The notes under the pieces were generated by a model. That model was not told the origin of the DNA and did no database searches. It saw only the letters and a program-made list of their open reading frames with translations. Positions 7,819 through 15,496 of a stretch of 64,000 nucleotides of DNA are shown piece by piece. The position numbers and the translations under genes are program-made. The stretch covers positions 62,001 to 126,000 of the forward strand of contig NZ_CP126994.1 of NCBI RefSeq assembly GCF_030252425.1. The letters run 5' to 3'. The DNA comes from Acidisoma sp. PAMC 29798. Lineage in GTDB: Bacteria; Pseudomonadota; Alphaproteobacteria; Acetobacterales; Acetobacteraceae. The first letter of the stretch is position 1. Each line of letters begins with the position of its first letter.

Positions 7819-9345
7819 ATGAGCATGCCAATTGCGGATACCCTTCGTGCGATGGCGGGCAAGCGCATCCTTGTTGTGGGCGATGTGATGCTTGACCGCT
7901 TCGTCTATGGCCGCACCGAGCGGGTGTCGCCCGAAGCGCCGTCGTTGGTCCTGGCGGCGGATCGGCAGGAGCAGATGCTGGGCGGTGCCGCCAATGTCGC
8001 GGTCAACGTCGTGGCTCTGGGCGGGCAGTGCCATCTCATCGGCCTCTGCGGCACGGATGACATCGCGCGAGAGCTGGCGGCGGAGATCGCCCAATTCCCG
8101 GGCATCCTGTCGGACCTGACGCCCGACCCCGCGCGCATGACGACGCTCAAGGTCCGCATGGTCAATCCGCAATACAATACGCATCTGCTGCGGCTGGACT
8201 GGGAAGTCACGACGGCCGCCGAAGGCGCGGTCTTGGCGGAGATGAGCCGCCGAGCGGTGGCGGCGGTGGCCTGTGCTGATGTCGTCATCCTGTCCGATTA
8301 CCTCAAAGGCGTGTTGCAGCCGGCCTTGATCGCGGCGGTGACCGCCGCCGCCGCCGTGCGGGGCGTGCCCGTGGTGGTCGATCCCAAAGGGGGTGACTTT
8401 GGCCGCTATCGGGGGGCGACCGTCATTGCCCCCAATCTGCATGAGGTTTCCTCGGCGATTGGCCGGACGGTTGGACAGGATGATGCGGAGGTGGCGATCG
8501 CCGCGGCCGAGATCACGGCCCGTTCCGGCGTCGCGGCCATCGTCGTCAAGCGCAGCCAGGCCGGCGTGCAACTGGTCGAGGCCGGGCAGACCACGGCGCG
8601 CTTCCCCACGCTGGCGCGGCACGTAACGGATGTGTCGGGTGCCGGCGATACCTTGGTCGCCGCTTTTGGCATGGCGCTGGCGGCCGGCGCCTCCCTCGGG
8701 AACGCGACGCGCATCGCCAATGCGGCAGCGGGCATTGCCGTTGGCAAGAAGGGCACCGCCTCCGCCACGCCGGCGGAACTTGCGGAAACGCTTCTGCATC
8801 GGCGGGAGCATCGCATCTCGCCCAAGATCTTTACCGACGAAACCGCACTTCAGGCGCGGGTGCGGGCCTGGCAGCGGGATGGGTTTTCGGTCGGCTTCAC
8901 CAATGGCTGCTTCGACCTGCTCCATCCTGGCCATGTCTTCGTCCTGACCGAGGCGCGTAACCGCGTCGATCGGCTGGTGTTGGCGCTCAACACCGATGCC
9001 TCCGTCCGCACGCTGAAGGGCCCCAGCCGGCCGGTGCAGAACGAGACGGCGCGCCTGACGGTGGCCGCCGCCTTGGAAGCGGTGGATGCCGTCATCCTCT
9101 TCGATACCGAGACGCCGCTCGACCTGATCGTCGCGCTGCGGCCGAACGTGCTGTTCAAGGGCGGCGACTATCGGCCCGAGACGGTGGTCGGTCGTGACGC
9201 GGTCGAGGCCTATGGCGGCCGGGTCGAGCTGATCGACTACCTGCCTAATACCAGCACCACCCTGATGATCCAGCGCATGGGCCTCTCTGCCGTAGCCTCC
9301 GAGGGGGGCATCGGCACGGGTAGTGTCGTTCCGGCGCTGACGTGA
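7819..9345 (+). CDS. hldE: Bifunctional heptose-7-phosphate kinase / heptose 1-phosphate adenylyltransferase
   Basis: The N-terminal two-thirds is a PfkB-type kinase with NVAVNVVALGG near the N-terminus and the anion-hole/catalytic GAGDTLVAAF motif. The C-terminal third is a nucleotidyltransferase with FTNGCFDLLHPGHV (HxGH). Together they phosphorylate D-glycero-D-manno-heptose 7-phosphate and later activate heptose 1-phosphate to ADP-heptose for LPS inner core. I chose ATG 7819 because CGGAG lies 9 bp upstream. A GTG at 7792 would add nine residues. The stop overlaps the next ATG by 4 bp. No gmhA or gmhB gene is visible nearby. Confidence 0.93.
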   Translation: MSMPIADTLRAMAGKRILVVGDVMLDRFVYGRTERVSPEAPSLVLAADRQEQMLGGAANVAVNVVALGGQCHLIGLCGTDDIARELAAEIAQFPGILSDLTPDPARMTTLKVRMVNPQYNTHLLRLDWEVTTAAEGAVLAEMSRRAVAAVACADVVILSDYLKGVLQPALIAAVTAAAAVRGVPVVVDPKGGDFGRYRGATVIAPNLHEVSSAIGRTVGQDDAEVAIAAAEITARSGVAAIVVKRSQAGVQLVEAGQTTARFPTLARHVTDVSGAGDTLVAAFGMALAAGASLGNATRIANAAAGIAVGKKGTASATPAELAETLLHRREHRISPKIFTDETALQARVRAWQRDGFSVGFTNGCFDLLHPGHVFVLTEARNRVDRLVLALNTDASVRTLKGPSRPVQNETARLTVAAALEAVDAVILFDTETPLDLIVALRPNVLFKGGDYRPETVVGRDAVEAYGGRVELIDYLPNTSTTLMIQRMGLSAVASEGGIGTGSVVPALT

Positions 9346-10508
9346 TGACCGCCGCCGTTCAAGCCGCCACCGATCGCGCCATGGCCTGGCTGCGGGATCA
9401 GGCCTGGCCCCTTTGGCTTGCGCGCGGCATCGATCGCCGCACCGGCGCGCCGACCGGATTCCACGAGCATCTGACGCTGGACGCCCATGATTGCGCGGCG
9501 GAATTCCGCCGGCTGCGCGTCGTCACCCGCCAGATCATGGTCTTCAGTGAGGCGATGGCCGCCGGCCTGCCCGGCGCGGAGGACGCCGTGACACTGGGCC
9601 TCGGCTATTTGCGCCGCCATGCCTTCGATGCGGCGGGCGGCTACCACTGGCGCTTCGATCTCACCGGCTGCGTCATCGACCCCAGGCGCGACCTCTATGA
9701 CCATGCCTTCGTGCTGCTGGCCCTGGCCAGCGCCATGCGCGCCATGCCAAGCCCGCTCCTGCGGGAGGAGGCGATGGTGCTGGACGCTTACTTGCACGAC
9801 GTCTTTCCCCATCCCGAAGGTGGCTATGGGGAGAGCATTCCCGCCAGTCTTCCTCGGCGGCAGAATCCGCATATGCATCTGCTGGAGGCCTGCCTCGCCG
9901 CGGCCGAGGTCTTCGGTGACGATCCCTTTCTCGACCGTGCGGATGGGATCGTGGACCTGTTCCTCATCCGAATGTTCCAGGCCGAGGAGGGCGCGCTGCC
10001 GGAATATTTCGATGACGCCCTGGTGCCGCATCGCGAGGCCGGCCGCTTCGTGACCGAGCCCGGGCATCACTGCGAATGGGCCTGCCTGCTCGATTGGCAT
10101 GCGAAGCGCCGCGCGGCGGCCGGGCGGCCGCCGATGCCGGGCAGTGCGGCGGCCATCCCCCGGCTGCTGCGCTTCGTCGATCGCCACGGCCTTCATCCCG
10201 AGACGGGCGCCGTGGTCGATGAGTTGTGGAGTGACGGCGCGATGCGGACCAGCAGCCAGCGCCTGTGGCCGCAGACCGAGCGGCTGAAGGCCGAGATCCT
10301 GCGTCCTGATGCGACGGAGAGCCTCGTCCTGGAGGCCTATGGCGTGCTGGACTCCTACATCACCCCGGCACCCCCGGGGCTTTGGCTGGAGCGACGCGGC
10401 GCGGACGGCAGTTTCCTGCGCGACCCAGCGCCCGCCAGCAGCCTGTATCACCTGACGACGGCGATTATCCTCGCGCACCAGACCCTGTCTGAGAGATCCC
10501 AAGCATGA
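9342..10508 (+). CDS. AGE-family sugar epimerase/isomerase between hldE and hldD
   Basis: This 388-residue protein looks like the N-acylglucosamine 2-epimerase (AGE) alpha/alpha-barrel family. Family-like blocks include DPRRDLYDHAFVLLAL, PRRQNPHMHLLEACLA and EPGHHCEWACLLDW, which supply the Arg/His/Glu residues that line the active site in AGE, mannose isomerase and YihS relatives. It is translationally coupled at both ends (ATGA overlaps with hldE and hldD), so it belongs to the heptose operon. AGE enzymes interconvert aldoses and ketoses or C2 epimers. A role as the missing sedoheptulose-7-phosphate isomerase step is therefore conceivable but unproven. Confidence 0.8.
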   Translation: MMTAAVQAATDRAMAWLRDQAWPLWLARGIDRRTGAPTGFHEHLTLDAHDCAAEFRRLRVVTRQIMVFSEAMAAGLPGAEDAVTLGLGYLRRHAFDAAGGYHWRFDLTGCVIDPRRDLYDHAFVLLALASAMRAMPSPLLREEAMVLDAYLHDVFPHPEGGYGESIPASLPRRQNPHMHLLEACLAAAEVFGDDPFLDRADGIVDLFLIRMFQAEEGALPEYFDDALVPHREAGRFVTEPGHHCEWACLLDWHAKRRAAAGRPPMPGSAAAIPRLLRFVDRHGLHPETGAVVDELWSDGAMRTSSQRLWPQTERLKAEILRPDATESLVLEAYGVLDSYITPAPPGLWLERRGADGSFLRDPAPASSLYHLTTAIILAHQTLSERSQA

Positions 10509-11488
10509 TCGTGGTCACTGGCGGGGCCGGTTTCATCGGTTCCAACATCGTCGCCGCGCTGAACGAGGCGGGCCGCTGGGATGTCGTCGTCTGCGACTCC
10601 CTCGGTGCGGAGGGCAAATGGCTCAACCTGCGCAAGCGCACGGTGCAGGACGTGGTTCCCCCGTCGGATCTCATGGCCTGGCTGGAAGGCCGCCATGATA
10701 TCGAGGCGATCGTCCATATGGGCGCCAATGCCTCGACCCTGGCGTTCGACGCGGATGAGGTGATCGAGAGCAATTTCCGCTTTTCGCGGCGCTTGCTGGA
10801 CTGGTGCACCGCGCGCGGCGTGAAGTTCATCTACGCCTCCTCGGCCGCGACCTATGGGGACGGCGCGCGGGGCTTTGACGACGATATCGCGCTGTCTCAT
10901 CTCCAGACGCTGCGGCCGCTCAATCTGTATGGCTGGAGCAAGCATCTCTTCGACCAGGTGGTCGCGACGCGGCTGGAGGCGGGGCAGGCTTTGCCGCCAC
11001 TCTGCATCGGGCTGAAATTCTTTAACGTTTTCGGACCGAACGAATACCACAAGGGTCCGATGATGAGCTTGGTCTCGAAGTATTTCGGGGCGATCCGGCG
11101 GGGGGAGACCATCGACCTGTTCCGCAGCTATCGGCCCGACTATGCGGACGGCGAGCAGGTGCGTGATTTCGTCTATGTAACGGATATCACCGACGTGGTC
11201 CTGTGGCTGCTTGACCAGAGTGCGGGTGTGCGGCTGCTCAACCTGGGGTCGGGCCGGGCGCGCAGCTTCCTCGACCTGGTGGGGTCGATCTTCGATACGC
11301 TTAGTCTGGAGCGGAAGGTGCAGTTCGTGGACATGCCGGAGGCGATGCGCCGGCGCTACCAGTATTTCACGCAGTCAGACGGCACGCGTCTGCGCGCTGC
11401 CGGATACAATCGACCGGGCATGGCTCTCGAAGCAGCGGTGGGTCATTTCGTGACGACCCATCTCGATACCGAGGATCCGTATCGCTGA
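10505..11488 (+). CDS. hldD: ADP-L-glycero-D-manno-heptose 6-epimerase
   Basis: This 327-residue extended short-chain dehydrogenase begins MIVVTGGAGFIGSNIV (Rossmann GGxGxxG). It carries SSAATYGD and NLYGWSKHLFD, which provide the Ser/Tyr-xxx-Lys catalytic set, and FNVFGPNEYHKGPM, characteristic of RfaD/HldD. It converts ADP-D,D-heptose to ADP-L,D-heptose, the last step of the precursor pathway. It is the last gene of the hldE-AGE-hldD operon, starting within the stop of the isomerase gene. Confidence 0.93.
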   Translation: MIVVTGGAGFIGSNIVAALNEAGRWDVVVCDSLGAEGKWLNLRKRTVQDVVPPSDLMAWLEGRHDIEAIVHMGANASTLAFDADEVIESNFRFSRRLLDWCTARGVKFIYASSAATYGDGARGFDDDIALSHLQTLRPLNLYGWSKHLFDQVVATRLEAGQALPPLCIGLKFFNVFGPNEYHKGPMMSLVSKYFGAIRRGETIDLFRSYRPDYADGEQVRDFVYVTDITDVVLWLLDQSAGVRLLNLGSGRARSFLDLVGSIFDTLSLERKVQFVDMPEAMRRRYQYFTQSDGTRLRAAGYNRPGMALEAAVGHFVTTHLDTEDPYR

Positions 11489-11637
11489 GCCAACACGGCC
11501 CTCACGTAACTAAGTGTTACACAGGGCTGTTGTGATCTTGACGATCGATACGCAGACCTCACGTCCACGTCCGTCAAAAGTCGCCAAGATCTTCAGGTCT
11601 TCGTCGTCTTTGGGCAGTAACGGATGGGGACAGTATT

Positions 11638-11814
11638 TTGAAGACCAAGTTTCATTTTCTGAGAGCCGCCGCGCTGTCGATCGTTTTTGTTGGGGCCGCC
11701 CTTGGTTCGATCAATGCGGCCAGTGCGCAGTATTATTACCATCACCACCATTTCCATCACCGCCATTGGGTGAAGGATCATAACCACCCGCGTGGCTACT
11801 GGAACTACAACTAA
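11638..11814 (+). CDS. Small secreted histidine-rich peptide
   Basis: A TTG at 11638, preceded by GGATGGGGA about 8 bp upstream, opens a 58-codon frame. It encodes a basic N-terminus, a hydrophobic core (AAALSIVFVGAALGSI) and a likely signal peptidase site after NAASA. The roughly 29-residue mature part is dominated by His and Tyr (QYYYHHHHFHHRHWVKDHNH). It would be exported. The His cluster suggests metal binding or periplasmic buffering, which is inference only. Similar tiny His-rich secreted proteins are common in Acetobacteraceae. No partner gene is adjacent. Confidence 0.65.
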   Translation: MKTKFHFLRAAALSIVFVGAALGSINAASAQYYYHHHHFHHRHWVKDHNHPRGYWNYN

Positions 11815-11857
11815 CGCCAGACCTCTTAGATCGATTGCGGGTAGCCGCGATCGGTTG

Positions 11858-11891
11858 ACTCATGGCGGCATCGAGAGGTGCCGCCATGAGT
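11858..11891. repeat. 13-bp inverted repeat around transposase remnant start
   Basis: ACTCATGGCGGCA (11858-11870) and TGCCGCCATGAGT (11879-11891) are perfect inverted arms separated by 8 nt. The right arm includes the ATG of the transposase remnant. It could be part of the decayed insertion-sequence end or a translation-blocking hairpin. Confidence 0.6.
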
Positions 11892-12092
11892 GACCTGATC
11901 TGGTGATCCGAGGCGCAGATGCATCGGATAGAGTCTTATTTTCCGCGGTCACGACGCGTCATCAACGGCATAATCTTTGTGATCCGCCATGGCCTACGCT
12001 GGCGGGACGCTCCGAAGGATCACAGCCCTCACAAGACGATCTCCACCCGGTTCATCCCCGCATGTACGGGGAACGCCTGGCAACGGTTCTGA
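11886..12092 (+). pseudogene. IS5-family transposase N-terminal remnant
   Basis: The frame from ATG 11886 reads MSDLIW, then a TGA stop, then SEAQMHRIESYFPRS, RRVINGIIFVIRHGLRWRDA, PKDHSPHKTISTRFIP and a terminal TGA. These are the conserved N-terminal blocks of IS5-type transposases, which normally read MSDLIWLSEAQMxRIxPYFP and GLRWRDAPxxYGPHKT. The in-frame stop, small internal losses and the missing DDE catalytic part show a long-dead element. No matching far end was found in the following 400 bp. Confidence 0.8.
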
Positions 12093-12138
12093 TGACCGAC
12101 GTAGCAAAATATGACTTTAGATGCGCCATGGTAACCAA

Positions 12139-12240
12139 AAAATTCGTGCGCGCTCCCGTCACAACGAGGCCCGCGATATCATTGTCGCGGAGGTATCGGT
12201 CCAGTTCGGTAGACGCGAAGGGTGACGAGGTGGACTGATG
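12139..12240 (-). pseudogene. Isochorismatase-like hydrolase fragment
   Basis: On the minus strand a short stretch reads HQSTSSPFASTELDRYLRDN followed by DIAGLVVTGARTNF. This resembles the block preceding the catalytic Cys in isochorismatase-fold hydrolases (F-x-x-T-x-L-x-x-x-L-x-x-x-x-I-x-x-L-V-V-T-G-x-x-T-N). The expected VCV with the nucleophile does not follow, and there is no upstream domain. I read it as debris of a cysteine hydrolase gene broken up near the transposase remnant. The rest of 12093-12420 holds nothing I recognise. Confidence 0.45.
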
Positions 12241-12420
12241 AAAACCGGCTCGCCGTCCGGAGCCTCCCCACATCTCATCGTCTGGTGACCGGGCGCACCC
12301 GGACGAATCGGCGATGCTGGGTCGCTGTCCTGATGACGAATGTGGATTACCGTTTGACCGGCTTGCCGGAACGCCGAGCCTGTCCAACGCTTTGCGGCGC
12401 CGAGCAGATCACACCTCTCC

Positions 12421-13443
12421 CTACGGCCGCCACGCGATGGTGCCTTCTGTTCGTGCCCGGACCTCGGGCGAGGCGAGGCACGTGGCGACGGCTTCATAGC
12501 CGGGCGCACCGGCATAGGGGGCAACGCGCGTCGGTGGGCTGTGATTGGCCGGGCATAGAATGATGGCCTCATCTGTTCCGATTATAGTCAGGTCCAGGAT
12601 TGCGTTGGAGCGTGTGAGCAGGAAGAGTTGACGGCGGCCGGGTGCTCGGCGGCGGAGGTGAGCGCTGACGGCCTCCTGGCTGGCTTGATCGAGCCCCTGT
12701 TCGATCATGTCGATCACCAAACTGGTCGGGCCTTCGGTTTCCAAACCGACGAGCAGGGCGAGCAAAGCCTCCGACACGATGGCACCGTCCTCGACGACCC
12801 ACGCCAAGCGCTCGTTGACCCGTGCTTTGAGGGCTGGGTCCGCGTCTAATTGCCCGCGCATTGCGCCTTCGTCGCGCAACCGCTCCAGACCGAGGAACAC
12901 GGCGTTGGGCAGGGTTTCGGCCAGACGCTGGGCAAATCTGGTCTTGCCGCTGCCCAGGGGGCCAATGATGTAGGTCAGGGGTCGGATGTCATGCAGCTCG
13001 AACCGTTCGCCACCCCAAGGCCAAGGAAGGTTGAAAGTGACGGTGGGCCCGGCGGCCGGTTCCATAAGACGCGTCAATGCGCCGGCTGCCAGGGCTTTGC
13101 CCTTGCATAGATCAGTCCGCAGGTCGCGTACCTGCGCCACAGTGGCGGCAAGATCGCGGACCCGAGCTTCCAACATCGTCTGGTGGATTGCCAGGGCCGG
13201 CTCCAAGTCCTTTGCGTCACCCGCGCATACCCGCGCCACCTGGGCGAGGCTGAGGCCGAGCGCACGCAGCGCCACGACCTCTGTGGCCCGGGCCATGTCG
13301 TGGGGACCGTAGACACGCCACCCGGCCGCGGTGCGGACCGGGGAGACCAAGCCGCGCTGCTCATACAACCTCAGCGCCTTGGTCGAGACACCAAGCCGCT
13401 TGGAGGCTTCGGAAGGGTTCAAAAATGGGGCGGAAGAGCTCAC
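12421..13443 (-). CDS. MerR-type regulator fused to a P-loop ATPase domain
   Basis: Residues about 8-75 form a MerR winged HTH (PSEASKRLGVSTKALRLYEQ followed by RGLVSP). A coiled dimerisation helix spans about residues 80-115. Instead of a small effector domain, a P-loop NTPase domain follows, with Walker A GPLGSGKT at 161-168, a Walker B-like SLVIDMIEQG, and later LFLLTRSNAIL and IILCPANHSPP segments. The 340-residue length is about twice that of ordinary MerR proteins. ATP or occupancy sensing may control DNA binding; the target is unknown. It diverges from a tetR gene across 214 bp, so the two might share a control region. Confidence 0.75.
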   Translation of the reverse strand: MSSSAPFLNPSEASKRLGVSTKALRLYEQRGLVSPVRTAAGWRVYGPHDMARATEVVALRALGLSLAQVARVCAGDAKDLEPALAIHQTMLEARVRDLAATVAQVRDLRTDLCKGKALAAGALTRLMEPAAGPTVTFNLPWPWGGERFELHDIRPLTYIIGPLGSGKTRFAQRLAETLPNAVFLGLERLRDEGAMRGQLDADPALKARVNERLAWVVEDGAIVSEALLALLVGLETEGPTSLVIDMIEQGLDQASQEAVSAHLRRRAPGRRQLFLLTRSNAILDLTIIGTDEAIILCPANHSPPTRVAPYAGAPGYEAVATCLASPEVRARTEGTIAWRP

Positions 13444-13625
13444 GAAGCACCTCGTCGGTTGCTGATCGCCGCCCTTATCGACGCGACCCCAAGGGCCAAG
13501 TCAAGTGGGTGCGGTAGAGCGCCACGCTCGGCTGTCGCGGGCTTTGGCGGCACACGCGACGGCTGACAGGGCGATTGCCTTTGGGTGAGCGAGACCTTGA
13601 CGGGTGGACGCTCCAAGCCTAAAAA

Positions 13626-13641
13626 GAGACAGACCGGTCTC
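13626..13641. promoter_or_regulatory. Palindromic operator upstream of tetR
   Basis: GAGAC-AGACCG-GTCTC contains the perfect 10-bp palindrome AGACCGGTCT (13631-13640), 17 bp upstream of the preferred tetR start. AGACC/GGTCT palindromes are typical TetR-family autoregulatory sites (NemR-type boxes). Position and symmetry suggest that the adjacent TetR protein binds here to control itself and the coupled EamA transporter. Confidence 0.6.
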
Positions 13642-13657
13642 ACCTCTAGGTGCTCCC

Positions 13658-14242
13658 ATGCCATCGCCTCCAGCTAGCTCGGACAAGCGCCAACACATCA
13701 TCGAAACTGCCTACTCGTTGTTCAAACGCGCAGGCTTTCACGCCACGGGCATCGATCGGATCATCGCCGAGGCCAAGGTCGCTAAAATGACGATGTATCG
13801 TCATTTCCCAAACAAGGATGGTCTGATTGTCGAGGTGCTCAACTATCGCGCCAAACGGTTCGATCGCCAGCTAGACCGTCTCGTTGCAAAACCCATGAAC
13901 CCGGAAAGGAAAATCGAGACGATCTTTGGCTGGTACAAGGGCTGGTTTCGGAGTGCCGATTTCCATGGATGCCTGTTCGCGCATGCCCTTGCTGAATTCG
14001 GTGATCCTGCGCATCCGGTATTCCAGGTCGCCTCCAAGCAGAAGAACACCCTCAAACAGCGGCTGCGGCAAATACTGGAAGACGCCATGCCAAACCATCG
14101 GGCCGAGAGCATCGCGGCGGCACTTTTGATGCTCATCGAAGGAGCAACCCTGATGGCCGAGATGGGGCAGGGGGATGCCGCCATTCGGAGTGCGTGGAAG
14201 GCTGCGGCCATGATCATTGCTTCGCCCGGGCCGCCACGATGA
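13658..14242 (+). CDS. TetR/AcrR family transcriptional regulator
   Basis: This 194-residue regulator has an N-terminal HTH (HIIETAYSLFKRAGFHATGI, then AKVAKMTMYRHFPNKDGLI, about residues 13-58) and a helical ligand-binding C-terminal domain with YKGWFRSADFHGCLFAHALA. ATG 13658 is preferred over the upstream in-frame ATG at 13604. It has AGGTG upstream and leaves the palindrome 13626-13641 outside the coding region. The stop overlaps the EamA transporter start by 4 bp, so the regulator probably controls this transporter. The ligand is unknown. Confidence 0.85.
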   Translation: MPSPPASSDKRQHIIETAYSLFKRAGFHATGIDRIIAEAKVAKMTMYRHFPNKDGLIVEVLNYRAKRFDRQLDRLVAKPMNPERKIETIFGWYKGWFRSADFHGCLFAHALAEFGDPAHPVFQVASKQKNTLKQRLRQILEDAMPNHRAESIAAALLMLIEGATLMAEMGQGDAAIRSAWKAAAMIIASPGPPR

Positions 14243-15069
14243 GTGTGATCGTCATCGGGCTCGCGCTTTTTGCGGCAATCATGCATGCGACGTGGAATGC
14301 CTTTCTTCGCACGGGTGCGGATCGACTGTGGTCCGTTACCGTCATGAGCTTTTCGGGTACGATCGTCGCTGTTCCGTTTGCAGTCTTCCATCTTCCGGCG
14401 ACGCAGGCCTGGCTCTATATCATCCTGTCGGCCTGCCTTCAGGTCGCTTACAGCCTGTTCCTTGTTGCGGCTTACAGAGACGGCGAATTGGGACAGGTCT
14501 ATCCGATTATCCGTGGCAGTGTGCCATTGCTGGTCACGCTCGGCGGCGCCTTGATAGCCCACCAACACCCGACCATCGCGCAGACCGTTGGTGTCATTCT
14601 TGTTGCCATCGGCATCATGAGCCTCTCTCTGGGAGAAGGAAGGGTCGCCACAAGATCGATCCTCTTTGCTCTTGCAACAGGCATTGTCATTGCGAGTTAT
14701 GCAACGGTCGATGCCATCGGCGTGCGACAGGCTGGAAGTAGCGAAAGCTATATCGCGTGGGTTCTGGTGATCTACGGCACTCTGCTACCGGCCACCTTTG
14801 TCGCTTTTCGGGGGAAACTCTCCGTAGATTTTCGGACAATGGAAACCGTGAAGGCTTTGGGGGGTGGATTGGTCGCGCTCGTGGCCTACGGTGTCGTGGT
14901 TGCTGCCTTCGCCCTAGGGCCCGCCGGCCCGATTATAGCAATCAGGGAAACGAGCGTCGTGTTTGCAGCATTGATTGGTTGGCTTTTTCTCAAAGAAACG
15001 CTAACGCCTCGGCGTGTCGCGGCTTGCATCGTGGTAGCGCTCGGGGCGATCAGCATCGGTTATCGCTAA
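14239..15069 (+). CDS. EamA/DMT superfamily transporter
   Basis: This 276-residue protein is almost entirely hydrophobic, with about ten predicted membrane segments arranged as two EamA repeats. The first contains GELGQVYPIIRGSVPLLVTL and the second ALGPAGPIIAIRETSVVFAA then LIGWLFLKETLTPRR. Such proteins export or import metabolites such as amino acids, nucleotide sugars or drugs; substrate is not predictable. The start ATG overlaps the tetR stop (ATGA), implying translational coupling and TetR control. Confidence 0.85.
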   Translation: MSVIVIGLALFAAIMHATWNAFLRTGADRLWSVTVMSFSGTIVAVPFAVFHLPATQAWLYIILSACLQVAYSLFLVAAYRDGELGQVYPIIRGSVPLLVTLGGALIAHQHPTIAQTVGVILVAIGIMSLSLGEGRVATRSILFALATGIVIASYATVDAIGVRQAGSSESYIAWVLVIYGTLLPATFVAFRGKLSVDFRTMETVKALGGGLVALVAYGVVVAAFALGPAGPIIAIRETSVVFAALIGWLFLKETLTPRRVAACIVVALGAISIGYR

Positions 15070-15164
15070 GAGACGCGATTGTCGTGGATTTCGGGAAGAC
15101 CGTGGAAAAACGCGTTCCTAATTTCGACAGGAAGAACGTCACGCTCTCTACGACCCGCCGCGCG

Positions 15165-15260
15165 TCAGTCGCGCGATAGGGCTAGCCCCGAGAGGCGCGG
15201 AGCGTAGGCGTCAAGTCTGCGGGATACGAACTCAGTAAAGAGCCGCACGCGCTTCGTCTT
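15165..15260 (-). pseudogene. LysR-type regulator C-terminal remnant
   Basis: A minus-strand stretch reads RKTKRVRLFTEFVSRRLDAY. This resembles the closing helix of LysR-family effector domains (P-x-V-R-x-F-x-D-F-V-x-x-R-L). The rest of the regulator is absent. It sits 5' of the cysteine hydrolase gene, where a divergent LysR gene would be expected. The remainder of 15070-15496 shows no other gene. Evidence is short, so confidence is low. Confidence 0.35.
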
Positions 15261-15496
15261 GCGTGTCTCCCCTGAGTGAGAAGCGAGAGCGTTCCGCTCC
15301 AGCGCATGGCCGATCCGGCGGAGATCGCGGCCTCGCGCAACTCTGAGGCGCCACGCCCTGCCGGGCGCTTCATGCGATAGAGGAGCCCATAGGGCGTGAT
15401 AAATCAAAGGAGACGTCTATGATCGGGCGCCTATCTTTCTTGGATCAAGATGCGGCTATAGTATGGCGGTGTATAATCCGACGTGAAAGGTGAGGA

